NCBI RefSeq assembly: GCF_019059575.1
Contig: NW_024881501.1
Span: 186,001 to 250,000, forward strand
Reading direction: 5' to 3'
Source of the DNA: Amphibalanus amphitrite
Taxonomy: Eukaryota > Arthropoda > Thecostraca > Balanomorpha > Balanidae
DNA: 64,000 nucleotides
Numbering within the stretch: position 1 is the stretch's first letter; each line of letters opens with the position of its first letter. Below are positions 9,738 through 21,215 of this stretch, one piece after another. The notes below the pieces were generated by a model. It was not told the origin of the DNA. It was given only the letters and a program-made list of their open reading frames with translations, and did no database searches. A program made the translations under genes and the position numbers.

Positions 9738-10875
9738 ACGATCATGGGCGATCCACACATGGCGTGGCGATTACTGCCCAGAGTCTGAGTCGGGTATAAG
9801 CATGCAGGAACAGAGACCAGTCGAACAACAACACACACACACACACACGCACACACAGGAAGACTCTATATGCTACGATTTCTAACGTACCGTGTACTTA
9901 TATACAAGACGAGTGCCTAATTCAGGTCATCACGAAGGTCTATCGTTTTTCCACAGAGACTTGACAGCGCGTGCGAATTTAGAGGGTGGCAGCTGTGAAA
10001 GTTCGGGAGGTAGGTCGTTTAGGAGCGCGGCGGCACGGTAACTGAAACGCCGCTTACCGGTTTCTAGTCTGGGACGCTGGAGCTGGAGAAGGTTATCCTG
10101 ACGTGTATTTCTATTCCTGGTTGAGGAGTCCCGGTTTTTGGCAAACATAGAGGCAAGTGCTACCGGTTCGCCGTAGTGTATCGCCTTACGTGCAGTGGCC
10201 ATGGTTTGAAGTTTGTACATAAATTCGGGCGGCATCCAGTTGAGTTTCTCGCGCAGGTCAGTGACGTGGTCGAATTTGCGGCGACCAAAAATAACTCGAG
10301 TAGCGAAGTTCAAGATCTTTTGGAGTCGATTCAGGTTCTTTTTTGTACCATTTCCGTAAACTGAGAGGCAGTAATTTACTCGGGAGATGACTAGAGATGT
10401 GACAATGGTTTTGATGACCCCATCGGGAAGACAGTGCCGCACATGGGAGAGGCCGATGAGCAGAGAGGCCGCTCCAAAACGGATGCAGTAACTGGTCGAT
10501 ATAGGCAGTAAGCAGATGAGGAGATGCAGGTGGATTGATAACCGGCAAGCTTTTGTATTTTACGAGGGCGAAGGGTCGAAGTCGGCTGCTAAGCCGTGAG
10601 CGGATTTTATCAGATGCCGGTTCACTATGACCTTTATCCTGGTCCTGGTCCGCTGACGCACTCTTGGAGAGCCGAATCACAGCAAAACTCCATCCACGAC
10701 TGTATCTATACGGCTTACGCTTTTCTGAAAACGTCTGCGTTTGGCCTACGGGCCCGGCCGGCCGGCCGGCCCCGATTGGTGATCCACCAGTGACGTCACT
10801 GGTAGTGTTAAGCTGATTGGCGAATAATACATGGGGAGAACCGGGACGACATCCCCCTGGGGTGGCCGATGCCAT
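9738..10875 (-). pseudogene. Non-LTR retrotransposon ORF2 C-terminal remnant
   Basis: The stretch ending at 9930 matches the C-terminal tail typical of LINE ORF2 downstream of reverse transcriptase: SRVNYCLSVYGN, LNRLQKILNFATRVIFGRRKFDHVT, and near the end FSYRAAALLNDLPPELS. Reverse transcriptase motifs are absent; upstream (10440-10875) the frame shifts. It is 5'-truncated, as is usual for LINE copies, with a 3' UTR and an ATACA tail at 9712-9737. A CR1/L2-type clade is my guess. Confidence 0.8.
9829..9857. repeat. (AC)n microsatellite
   Basis: Uninterrupted CA/AC dinucleotides in the LINE 3' UTR area. Confidence 0.9.
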
Positions 10876-11064
10876 TTCTAAAGCAGTCTAAAAAATGGTG
10901 TTATTTGATCTGCTCCATATCGTCACAGAAATGGAATAAGAAGCTGAAAATGCGGTCACTTCGACATAAAGGTCTGAATTCTAATCCCTGAGAAAAAAAA
11001 TCACGTGCGTAGACCGCGTGAATTTTATGTAATTGCTCTCCGGAACTTACTTATTGAACGCACC

Positions 11065-12190
11065 TAGTAAGTAGAACTCGTGACGTCATTTCAAATAACA
11101 AATGAGCTAAGCGTTCTACCTTCGAGTATAATGAAAATAAATAAAAAATCAAACTGGAAATTCAAAAGTCTGGAGTTTAAAAAAAATGTTCGTTTTTTTC
11201 TGCCTCACATAATTTTACGATGCGATTGTTTGTGAATATCATCTTTGTAGCGTTGAATTTAATGACGTAAACGTAAGCTGAAACGGTATTACATGGCCCT
11301 GAGCCGGGTGTGCGCCTTGCATCTTTATTTTATTCACTTTTCAAAAGAATTACAATATCTTACGTCATTAGTTTGAAGGGCCTATTACGGGGAATCTTTT
11401 GGAATCATTACGGTTTTAGTCGAATTAAGATTTTTCATTGGTCAAACGATAATGACGTAATAAAACAATATTACCAAAACGTGAGCTGTGAATTTCGTTT
11501 GTCTTTTTTTTGGAGGCTCTCAAACGAAAGCACAGCATGGCACCACACGTGGCACGATGCCAAAAGTAGGTAATCTGAAGAAGTTGATGCCATTTTTGAA
11601 CTTGTAATTTTATTAGGAAAGTATTAGAGCTTGGTTGCTATTCTTACTAAATCGAAATTGTGTTGCACGTACTAATAGCTCATACGAACATTCTGGATTG
11701 GGATTTCATACCTGGCAGAAGTGGATTGCTGGATTATTTTTAACAAAACTGACCTATTTGGCTTCCAGGTTTGATTTCCTAACATCTGTCCATAGGCGGC
11801 GGAACAGGGGGGGGGGGGAGGGGCACCAGGGTACAGTGCCCCCCATAGATTTTGGCATTTTAACATTAGCCCTACTGGCGTTGCATGGAAAGAATGGGAC
11901 CAAAATGAAAATATGCAGTGCCCCGCTGCCACTGCATCTCATTGAATTAAAGTGGCTGTAGCTTGTTGATAAGATTGTCATCAGTGCTGTCATGAAAAAG
12001 TTACAATTGGTCACAAAAAGTAGCAATGTGCATGTTCTTGGTTTATTTTAAATGTAGTACAAATGTTGTTGATTTAAATTCAAATTTAATGGTGATACCT
12101 GATGATTACAACTGGTCTTAACCATGTCCACAAGTGACAATTCTCAATTGTATTGCACTGTAAGGTGTACAATTTGTAGGATAAGGGTTT
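11065..12190. other. AT-rich interior of the composite insertion
   Basis: No coding region recognised. A G-run near 11805-11823 and a GTGCCCCCCATAG segment resemble ends of hAT-type MITEs, but no paired end was found. Confidence 0.4.
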
Positions 12191-12194
12191 CATT

Positions 12195-12420
12195 GGCTAC
12201 ATGTTGTCGTGAGATCCATACAGATCATAGGTCCTCCACAAATTTTTGCCCGCTAGATCCACAGAGGTCATAGATCCTACCCATAAATTTTATCGAGAGA
12301 TCCATTCGGATCATAGATCCAACCCCTGAATTTTGTCGAGAGATCCACTCGGATCATAGATCCAACCCCTCTATTTTGTCGAGAGATTCACTGAGACCAT
12401 AGATCCAGCTCTCGGATCCA
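12195..12420. repeat. GATC-rich minisatellite, right array
   Basis: About five copies of the ~43-bp unit with GATCATAGATCCAACCCC and TTTTGTCGAGAGATCCA, matching the left array at 5565-5770. Confidence 0.85.
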
Positions 12421-12530
12421 TGCACATGTCTGATCAATACCAACCTTTAGTACAACTACGAGCAGACTACCTGAATAATTATATTTGAACTCCAATAGTT
12501 TTGCGCTTACTGTGCAATATTCAATCTTAA

Positions 12531-12759
12531 CCCTCGCCGCCCGAGGGGGAGGGGGTGGGTGCCGCTCCCCATAGTGTTTTTTTTTTAAGGACATGTGATA
12601 TGACCTTAGCATGCAATATCAATCTCTTTGTCTCGTAACGGCGCACACGCTTGTTTTTATCCGTGACGCGCTAGCTCCACCAGGGGCGAAACGGGGAGGG
12701 TGTCGTACCCGCCCCTCTCGGGCGGCGCGAATGTAGAAAACCAATAGGTCCGGCGAGGG
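12531..12759. mobile_element. Short TTAA piggyBac-like MITE (229 bp)
   Basis: TTAA at 12527-12530 and 12760-12763, with CCCTCGCCG ends in inverted orientation. It lies in intron 5 of copy A. The same intron position in copy D (59321) carries a related end (CCGGCGAGGG before TTAA). Confidence 0.82.
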
Positions 12760-12854
12760 TTAAAAATTCAATTGCCGTTGAATAGCACGTTGCCTGCTGA
12801 CTGCGTTTCACCAGTGGCCGTGTGTTGATGTTTGTGTCTGTTGCACCACTGCAG

Positions 12855-13009
12855 GGCGAGGCGGCGGAGACGGCCAGAGGGCCGGGCGAGCCGCTGCCGG
12901 AGGACGGCCAGTGTGCTGGCGCGGCACGGCCGTCCCCCGACTGTGCCAGCTCACCCCCGCTGGCCAGCCTTCTTGTCGAGTCGCTCCAGCCCATGAGCTC
13001 ACAGCCCAG
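12855..13009 (+). pseudogene. Gene family copy A, exon 6
   Basis: 155 nt, phase 0 to 2, acceptor CACCACTGCAG and donor GTGAGC. Open, rich in Gly/Ala/Pro/Glu (GEAAETARGPGEPLPEDGQ), ending SLQPMSSQP. The phase agrees with exon 5 (phase 0) and exon 7. The donor lies in a perfect 16-bp inverted repeat (12987-13025). Listed as pseudogene because exon 4 is disrupted. Confidence 0.6.
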
Positions 13010-13025
13010 GTGAGCTCATGGGCTG
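12987..13025 (+). promoter_or_regulatory. Perfect hairpin enclosing the exon 6 splice donor
   Basis: CAGCCCATGAGCTCAC (12987-13002), a 7-nt loop, then GTGAGCTCATGGGCTG (13010-13025). The donor GT (13010-13011) is the first dinucleotide of the right arm, so folding would pair the donor with the exon. Confidence 0.7.
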
Positions 13026-13806
13026 TGAGCCAGTTTTTATGGCCAGTTTTTCATTACCAACTCAATGGTTTTGGTTATAAGACCATCAGGTACGGTTTAG
13101 GTCACTTTCTGGTGGAGGTCAGGTCAAGGTCAGGTCAAAAAAGGTCAAATTTCAAAGTTGATATTTTTGCATAAAATGGGTATCGATTCGATGCAGCTCG
13201 TCACAGGGAGTCTAATGGTGGTCTGTGTTTTGCGCTACGCGGTCTAGAATTGCTAAAAATTGAGTTTGAAAATTTGACGTCATCAATTTTGAACAGTTTT
13301 TTCGCTATAACTTGGCCAAAAAAAGAGGTATTGATCTCAAATTTGGTATGTAGATAGAAGGTGGTAGGGACTATCACATATATTCCGGTTTTTACGAAAT
13401 TAAAAAAAAAACTTTTTGGATTTTTCGGCTATTATGTTCAAAAAACAATTTTTTTATTTTTGGGGGTCAAAATCCCAAAAATTCGAAAAACCGAAATAGC
13501 AGTTTTGTAGCCCTTTTGATTCCACACCTTTTATGTCGGAACATTTTTCTGTATCTCTAAAGCTGTAGGCCTGACAGCTCTTCCCGCGAAACCTTTTTTT
13601 GGGTCGAAAATGGCAAAAAATGACGTCACTCTGACGTCATTAGCGGCCAACCTATCATAGCCTTTGGAAAATTTTTGGTCACAATGTGCAATAGCTGTTC
13701 ACGGGAGGGTACTGAAAGTTTGGTGACGATCGGCGCAGCGGTTCTCGAGATATATCGAAAAAAAAAACTAAGGGGGGGGGGGGGCAAAAAAATGCCCCCC
13801 ATTGCC
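13026..13806. mobile_element. TTAA element right end with GGTCA-rich interior (left end not found)
   Basis: Ends ATTGCCTGGAAGG at a TTAA near 13813. A G-run/C-run foldback is at about 13770-13800. Clustered AGGTCA repeats occur at about 13100-13150 and TGACGTCA sites near 13620. It resembles the other TTAA MITEs, but no matching left end was seen, so the extent is approximate. Confidence 0.5.
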
Positions 13807-13918
13807 TGGAAGGTTAAAAACGCTCAATGTCGCTGACAGCTCTGCTAACGCAGCGTCAACGTAGTTCTATGGTCTGGGTCAAAACCTTCGGTAATGTATC
13901 CAAATCGGTGTGTTTCAG

Positions 13919-14056
13919 CGCCACTGGGCGTGCGGACGGTAGCGCGGCTGCGGCTGCCGCCAGGCCGGGGAAGGGAGGGGCTGGCCAGCAGACGGCCGCC
14001 CACCGCCCACCGCCCACCGCCCACTGGCCGGCCGGGGGCTCGGCGCCGCCCCAAAG
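13919..14056 (+). pseudogene. Gene family copy A, exon 7
   Basis: 138 nt after acceptor TGTGTTTCAG and before donor GTGAGT; the phase (2 in, 2 out) fits exon 6. The product is Ala/Gly/Pro-rich with a HRPPPTAHWP repeat-like stretch. No known domain recognised. Downstream exons in this orientation were not found before the 14313-21782 insertions. Confidence 0.5.
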
Positions 14057-14312
14057 GTGAGTCCGGGGCGGGACAACTCGGAACGCGGCCGCTCAGTGGC
14101 TGATGGCGCCGCGCCGCTCACACGGCCACGGCTGCTGCCACGCGCGAGGGCTCTGGCGCCACCACCGCCGCGCCGTGCCGTGCACACGGGAGGGCTCTGG
14201 CGCCATACTGCCACCCCACGGCCGCTCATTGTGTTGTGCAACGGCAGCCAAGTCTGTGAAAGAGACAATTGTATACTCCTATACAACTGTAATACTCCTT
14301 TATACTCCTTAA

Positions 14313-14692
14313 CACGCACAGTGGAAGGGTTGCGAGTACTACGCCAAGTGGAGGGGGGGGGCGGATGTATCCCCCCCTAAGATCTCGCCTTCCATTGGAG
14401 CTATAAAGACGAAATTTTGAGGGTAGGTGGGGGCCCTGGGGAACTCTGTTGTTGGGAGTTTCATGATCCTAGGCCAAGTTTGAAGTATGACGTCACTGCT
14501 ATCAGCTGACGACCGGCGAGACAATATTTCCGGCCAGAGTCGGCTGGTATTTTTTTTTTTTTTGGTGAAACTTGTGGCTGTGTGGCGACTATTTTTTCGG
14601 CTGGATATTTTATTTCGGCGGCCGGCTGGTATTTTTTTTTGGGGGGGGGGGGGGAGAACTGGCCTCAGCTCTAAAAGTGCACTCTGACTAGT
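14313..14692. mobile_element. Truncated copy of the TTAACACGC MITE
   Basis: TTAA at 14309-14312 followed by CACGCACAGTGGAAGGG and a G-run/C-run foldback (about 14350-14377). It matches the left end of the neighbouring element at 14701, but has no right end of its own. T-runs and a GGCCGGCTGGTATT repeat interrupt it. Confidence 0.65.
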
Positions 14693-15419
14693 CTACTTAA
14701 CACGCGCAGTGGAAGGGTTGCGAGTACTACGCCCAGTGGAAGGGGGGGGGGCGGATGTCGCCCCCCCCTAAGATCTCAGCTCCCACTGGAGCTAGAACGA
14801 CGAAATTTGGAGGGTAGGTGGGGGCTATGGGGAACTTTGTTGTGTGTGAATTTCATGACCCTAGGTCAATATCTTCAAGGTCAAATGAGGTCAAATCTGG
14901 TCAAATCTGCCATATGAGTGACTCTTTTGCGTTTACACGCCGATAACTCAAAAAGTTACCGGCCGATTTTCTTTTTTCTTTCACTATACGAAAGATCAAA
15001 CATTTGTGAGTATGTATGGTGAATTTCTAGTCAATCCAACAATAAATATGGCAGTTAAAAGCCTGCTAAGGGTAAGATGTCGCCGGCTAAAGCGGGATCG
15101 GCCGACGCGGGAAACGCGGCAATCACAATTTTATGTTTACACACTCATAACTCAAGTTGTTACCGGCCGATTTTCAAAATTCTTTGAGCATATGATTGCC
15201 TGTACATTTGTCAGTCTACTCACCAAATTTGACGGGAATCTAATGTAATCAGCGGTAAGGAGCGCGATGTAAAGACGGAACCGTTCCGTTCCGTCCCGGC
15301 ACTGTCTACAATTCAGGCGGCGCGTAACGGCTAGCGCCGGCCGCCGCGCCGCCACGCCGCGGCGGCGGCAGGATGTTTGAATTTACACCGCTATTACCAT
15401 GGGCGTAACTTTGTATTCA

Positions 15420-15478
15420 CTTGGTGTGGAGTGCTCCACACCAACTTTGAAGTTGGTGTGGAATTTCCACACCAACTT
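15420..15478. repeat. Subterminal palindromic TTGGTGTGG cluster
   Basis: Alternating TTGGTGTGGA and TCCACACCAA words form nested hairpins just inside the left end; a single matching word is near the right end (21570-21582). Confidence 0.75.
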
Positions 15479-16554
15479 TAGGTTGTTCTTTTACTCACCA
15501 TCAACAGCTTATTTGGACCCAAAATGAAGAAACAAGAAAGAGCAATTACTTTTAATATTTAAATTGAACAATCTAGCATGCAGACAGATAAAGTAGAATT
15601 CATATATAAGACTTGAAGTTTCCATGCTTAAAATATTTCTCATTATTTATCTTATGTCCCCCTTGCTACCCGGGGCCATCACAACCTAAATAAATACAAT
15701 GGTCATTGGTCAATGGCGCAAGCTTGAACAAGCAAGATATTGCCACTATCACATTGAAATCATCATTTCTTTCCAGCTTACAGTACTGGCATTTGACAAA
15801 TATAATAATGAAAGCATTTCAATTGATGTTAAAAAATTAACATGCAATATAATTTCTGCCCAAATTGAAAAGTATGAAAATTAAGAAACTCGGCTGTACC
15901 AGTCAGTTAGAGTTTTCAGCCTCTTACCTTTTAGCTTACTCAGTCTCAGAAATAGATGCCTTCCCTTTATACAATATGCCATGCCAGCCACGGTGCTTTA
16001 GCCTGAAATACCAGCCTGAAATCAACCTCCTTCTTACAAAAGTCAAAGGCTTATGTGCTTAACACACCGCAAAACTAAACACAATCAAGCACAATGTAGA
16101 AGCACCCTTTTTGACATATAGGGTCTTGCTTTTTGACCTGACCCTTTGTCTCAATATTGAAAATGATATGGCCAGATATGGCTATGCAATCGTCTCAAAA
16201 ACGCCAGAAAAGGCGAAGCTTTACGCTGCCAGATTGGAAAAATTTATGGCTGAAGGAAAGCTAGTAAACAACTTGAACGACATCGCAAATATCTTATTAA
16301 GGGCATTGCCCGTCGCTGAAGAAAATGAAATTTCAGTTGAAAATAATTATTTTTTACAATATATTTCATCGTGTAAGCCAGCATAGGACAGTCGATCTGA
16401 GAAATATTTGGTAAATTTGGCAGCGATTCACCTGACACCGCGCCAAAAAATGCTTGCTGTTGGCAAGACTGTTGTTGGCACGTGTTCAAGGCCATATATA
16501 GGGCACGTGTTGGCACGCGGCCAGCGGCACACGTGGGCGTAAAAGTCGGGTATC

Positions 16555-16637
16555 ATGAAGCGTAGGCGACAGGGAACACTGGATTCCTTTTTCAAGAAGC
16601 GATTTGGGAGCCGCGAAACCCAACCAGTACCAGCAGA
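16555..16637 (+). CDS. hAT transposase, exon 1
   Basis: Begins MKRRRQGTLDSFFKKRFGSR, a basic N-terminus typical of transposases related to ZMYM/DUF4371 proteins. It ends in phase 2 before a consensus GTAAGT donor (16638-16643). With the acceptor at 18754-18755 it joins in frame to the serine-rich N-terminal segment of exon 2. The intron is about 2.1 kb. Confidence 0.7.
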
Positions 16638-16671
16638 GTAAGTACCTATATCAATATATCGCGCCACGCCA

Positions 16672-16924
16672 CAAGGACGCGGGAACGGGGGGGGGCAGAG
16701 GGGGCATTGGGCCCCCCAACTTTTGGCCGAAAATTTTCCTAAAATGTACATTTCTTCTCTAAAGATGAAACTAAATACAGCAATCGATTCTCAGGTCGAG
16801 AGGAGTTCAAAAATGCATAGAAAGTTGCCGTGAGGGGGGATGGGTTCCCCACAAAGTAAGACGAAAGTTTCGCTGAATCTGTTCTGCCCCCCCCCCCAAC
16901 TTTTGTGCACTTCCCGCGTCCCTG
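16672..16924. mobile_element. 253-bp hAT-like MITE in the transposase intron
   Basis: 8-bp duplication CCACGCCA at 16664-16671 and 16925-16932; inverted ends CAAGGACGCGGGAA and CAGGGACGCGGGAA. The interior has G- and C-runs and CCCCCCAACTTTTG at each side. Confidence 0.8.
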
Positions 16925-16932
16925 CCACGCCA

Positions 16933-18755
16933 TGTACCTATGTCATGCATCACTGGGCTAGATAGATAGATGTCATCCAGCCTGTTACCATGTTGCCTGG
17001 CATATAAGCATCAAATACCTGGACCACATGGCCTCCTTAACGGGTTCGTCTAACCTAGCTCATTAGTCATTATCCTCCATAACTCCATATACATATCCAC
17101 AACTTAGCTGATAAGTGTAAACCTAGAGCTTAGTTATTTGTGAATGCTGAGACCTGAGCCAACATAAAGTGGGACTGAGGTTATTTGGTATACCGACACA
17201 GGAGAAAAACTATGGCTTGTATCAGTATGGCTATGGCTAGGTAGGCACAAGGCTGCTTGTATGTACTTGATAAACATTTTTTTTTCAAATAATTGAACTT
17301 GCCATGGCTTTTGAACTTGCCATGACCCTAGCGCAACTGCATGATGAAATGTTATATATAATGCAAACATCATTTTTATCAATTTTTAATGGCTACTGCT
17401 GTCCTTGCATCAGAGTTATTAGGTAGGTACCTTGCTAATTCCTTGTATCTGAGCTAATGAAATAATATTTTCAAGGTTTTTCTTGAATCATGGTGTTATG
17501 TTTCATTGCAGTCTTATGTTCTTAAATATTTCATAACTCACATTTACATCAGGGAGGATAACCAGCAGTGATTTGGAAACTGGTGTGTTTTTTAATTGCT
17601 GTTTCATCATTCATATATATTTCATTTAAACTTCACGGTTCACCCTCTGCATCATAAATGCAACAGAAAAGTGGAATTATGCACTCCTAACATCTTAAAC
17701 AACATGCTAAATGGGTACCTATAATAGTATGATTTATAAAAGATGAATGACCCTAGACCTCAGCTCTGGCTGCCCCCATTCTATCAGCTTTATATAAGGC
17801 AGTTTTTGCGCAGTCCATGGAGTCCATGGAGTATCTTCTTGAATGGCTAACATATTTTTAATCTACAATACTCTTGGTCTGGTTTTTATATTTGTACTCA
17901 CTCAATCAGCAGAAAGTCTTCCTGTAGGAGGTATGCACATGATGAACAATATGCTTGCGCCTGCTGTAGTAGGGAGAAGGCTTTATTACATTTATATCCA
18001 ACTGATTGGCCTGCAATTTCATAGAACTGATAGTTTTAAACTTTATGAGCTACAGCCTACACATTGTGTATTTCCATTAATGTTTTGAGACTTCACAATG
18101 TCATGTTGTGTTAGTGATGCCTGCCTTTGTCGCTTGGTACTTGACAGTGAAATAAACCATCACTTTCACATCAAGTACCTATCTTGAGCGTTGTCATTGG
18201 TCAACCATATGCACTGTGCATTTGGTTGACCAAGTTTTTGACATTGTTTCACAGTCAATTGCAGATATTATAAAACTTTAAATGCTTTGAAAATCATCCC
18301 TTCAACTTCATTGCTGGTTTATCTGCTATATTATAATAAATTTTTCCTCTTTTATTATGTTCCTGGTATCATCATTTGTGTATATGTCCTTTACATGGCC
18401 TGGTTTTTTGGCCATCACTCAAAATCTTTAGCAGATTTTGGCAATATTTCTTGTATAATGAATAATCATTTATCAGTCCACTGTTTAACACCATGTTCCA
18501 AATTGAAGAACATTGGTTGTTATTTATTGTGTGAAAGTATTCTACTAAATTGATCAGGATTTCCTTCCATAAAACATATTTATTTAATGCAGAATGCGTA
18601 CATAAGGCTTACATGCATAAGAGAAGTATAGAAAAACAAGAAATGCAAATATAGTTGATACCATCATATAAAAGTTACGACTTACATGCTCAACCTCATG
18701 ATGTCCTCTCAGATGCTAAAAGATCCTTTCTTCACACAATGCTCTGTTGTTTTAG
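16933..18755 (+). other. Remainder of the hAT transposase intron
   Basis: AT-rich with no further gene recognised. It ends with a pyrimidine-rich stretch and the acceptor TTGTTTTAG at 18755. Confidence 0.6.
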
Positions 18756-21088
18756 GAATCCTGTCAACCTGAGCCAGGAGCAGCCCAATCCCACCAGATC
18801 CGACCACTCTATGGCTTATGACACCATCTCAGAGGAGCCATCCTGTTCAGAGGGCCATTCATCGATCAGCGAGCCTGATGGTCAGCCTGTTCCTTCTCGG
18901 CAGTCCGGCTCCAACTCCTCATCCCCTGGAGAGCATGTGCCGATCTCTATCGCCTCAGCGGGGTCAGCTGCCACTACCAGCTCCTTAGTGGAACAGACAC
19001 CAACTTCAGCAGCCATAGGAGAGAATCAGTCAGCCGTAGCCCGTGGTCCGAGCTCCAAACACTATCAGCTATGTGCGAAGTGGAAGCGCGAATTTGGTTG
19101 GATTGTGTATGATGCCGTAGCAGATAAGATATTCTGCAGTATCTGCCGTGAAGCCGAGGCCAAAAACCTTCTGTTTTCTGAGCGCCGTCGCGAGGCGAAC
19201 TTCATCACGGAAGGTTTTGCGACATGGAAAAACGGACCGCTGCGCCTTAAAAAAACACGAAACCACAACGACGCATGTCTCTGCCATGAAGAGCCTCGTC
19301 ACAGTGGAGAAAGGGCAAGGAGAATCAAACCTGATGCAGATGGTGAGCAGCGCGACAGCGAAGAGCTTGAAAGAGGCTGGAGTGGGACTGACCTGCATCA
19401 TCGACGCCATTGGCTTTCTAGCAGGGCAAGGCATTGCGTTTCGTCGCCGTGAAGAGCATACCGGCAACCTCCGTCGAATGCTCCGACGAATGGAAAGCTA
19501 CGTGCCGGGACTGAAGACTTGGATGAACCGAACGGGGGTCAAATACCTGTCGCCTGACATTCAAAACGAAATATTGCAGCTGTATGCCAACAACATACAG
19601 GAAACGATTCTAAAAAGAGTGCGGAGCTGCCAAGCATACGGCATCATAATGGACGAGACAGCAGACCTGAGTCGGCGCGAACAGGCATCGATTTGCGTCA
19701 GGTACGTGACACCCGACCTGGAGGTGTTCGAAGATTTCCTTGGCCTCTATGAACTGCCCGACACGAAAGCGGCTACGCTTCATAAAGTCGTCTGTGACGT
19801 AGTGACGCGCTGTCAGCTGAATATGGACAAGTTGCGGGCACAGTGCTATGATGGAGCGGCAAACATGTCCGGCGCTTTCAGTGGTCTCCAGGCCCTCATT
19901 AAAGCTGATCAACCAAAGGCGCTCTTCGTTCACTGTGCAGCCCACCGCATGAATCTTGTGGTTCAGGACTCGTTTGCCGAAGTGAGTGAACTTCGTGACG
20001 GTCTGCACGAGCTGGGTCGCATGGTCGAATACCTGCGCGACTCACCCAAGCGGCTGGCGGCCTTCTCGGCAAAGGACGGCGCGACGGCTCTGCGGCCGTT
20101 GTGCCCGACGCGATGGACTTGCCGTGACGCGTGTGTGCGATCAGTTCTGAACAACTATGTCACGATCATGGAGTTCCTAATCGAACTAGCCAGTGACCGC
20201 GAATCCCGACCAGAGGCTCGGAGCACGGCGAGCGGTTTTGCGAGAAGCATGTCATGCTTTCGCTTCTACTTCGCGGCTTCACTCGCGCTGAAGCTCCTGG
20301 ACCTAGTCACTCCAGTGACCAGAGCCGTACAGGGGCCGAAACTCAGCCTGCAGCAGACACTGTCTATGGTCGGCACTCTGGAGACAACGTTGGAGGCGCA
20401 ACGTGACAACTTCGATCGGTTCTGGTGCCAGGTCACTGATGCTGCCACAGAAGCAGGTGTGGAGGAGCCAGCCCTACCCCGAGCCACGAGACCTCCAAAG
20501 AGGCTGGACGAGGGGAGCACGCCACACAGACATCAAACCGCCAAGGACCTCCATCGGCAGGTTTTTTACCAGGGCGTAGATGCAGTCCGCACGTCGCTTA
20601 ACGAGCGTTTCAAGATCAGCACTGATGCGGCTACCTTAGCAAACGCAGAGCGATGCCTGGTGGCACCTGAAGATGGAGAGTTCATCAACGACACTGCGAC
20701 ATTCTTTGACTTAAATCCGGCGCGACTTCGAACCCATGTGGAAACTCTTCAGGACTATGCCCATACGCGCGGCATCGAACTGAGCTGCCTACAGGACGTG
20801 AGGGAACTCCTGATTTCGGACGTAAGTGCTAGGACGATCATGACAGAAGTGGTTCAACTGGTAAAGATGCTGCTCACTGCGCCGGCTACCTCGTGCAGCG
20901 CAGAGCGCAGTTTCTCACTCCTGCGCAGGATCAAAACGTGGCTCCGAACGACCATGAGCCAGCGGCGTCTAAACGCCACGGCTGTCTGTGCGGCCTATCC
21001 CGATGAGGTTGAGTCGGCCGATGTCGCACAGCTGGCCAGGGTGTTCATCAGCCAGAAACCAGTCCGGGGCCAGCGTTTCATGGTGTAG
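18756..21088 (+). pseudogene. hAT transposase, exon 2 (one-base frameshift)
   Basis: Starts with a Ser/Pro/Glu-rich region, then a TTF-type zinc finger (CSICREAEAKN, near 19135-19160) up to about 19255. There a run of seven A (19249-19255) has one A too many, and the remaining protein is in the +1 frame to the stop at 21086-21088. Downstream are the hAT RNase H-like core features: MDETADLSRREQ (first Asp, near 19650), CYDGAANMSG (second Asp, near 19850), HCAAHRMNLVV, and the C-terminal dimerisation region SCSAERSFSLLRRIKTWLRTTM (Glu, near 20900). The family resembles ZMYM1/DUF4371 transposases. Apart from the A-run it looks complete. Confidence 0.85.
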
Positions 21089-21215
21089 ACTAGTCTGTGC
21101 GCTCTGCGGCCTATCCCGGTGAGGTTGAGTCGGCCTATGTCGCACAGCTGGCCAGGAACCTGTCTGGTTTCATCAGCCAGAAACCAATCCGGGGCCAGCG
21201 TTTCATGGTGTAGAC
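20988..21215 (+). repeat. Tandem duplication of the transposase 3' end
   Basis: The last ~110 bp of the gene (TGCGGCCTATCCCG to TTCATGGTGTAGACT) is repeated at about 21105-21215 with a few changes and a short insertion. Confidence 0.85.

Larger units (their letters stand above)
7369..11064. mobile_element. Mariner-like element, interrupted by later insertions
   Basis: Inverted ends share GTTCAATAAGTAAGTTCCG: plus strand at about 7376-7394, complement at about 11041-11059, each flanked by TA. A degraded transposase on the minus strand (8110-7380) lies next to the left end. The 2.9 kb between 8110 and the right end is mostly later material (GC-rich repeats, a LINE tail), so the original element was probably about 1.3 kb. 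Confidence 0.72.
5555..12435. mobile_element. Composite insertion in intron 5 of copy A with subterminal minisatellites
   Basis: Copy D has uninterrupted intron sequence here. In A it is split, with AATACCA on both sides (5548-5554 and 12436-12442). The ends are weakly inverted (GTGCTTGGATCCGG near 5558, and the complement of the right end GTGCATGGATCCGAG). Arrays of a ~43-bp GATC-rich unit lie just inside both ends (5565-5770, 12195-12420). It hosts the MITE 5978-6977, the mariner 7369-11064 and, inside that, a LINE tail. The superfamily is not clear. Confidence 0.6.

Noticed and set aside
19252-19256. Programmed frameshifting in the hAT transposase at the A-run
   Set aside because: The required shift is +1, not -1, and there is no downstream stem; a one-base insertion is simpler.
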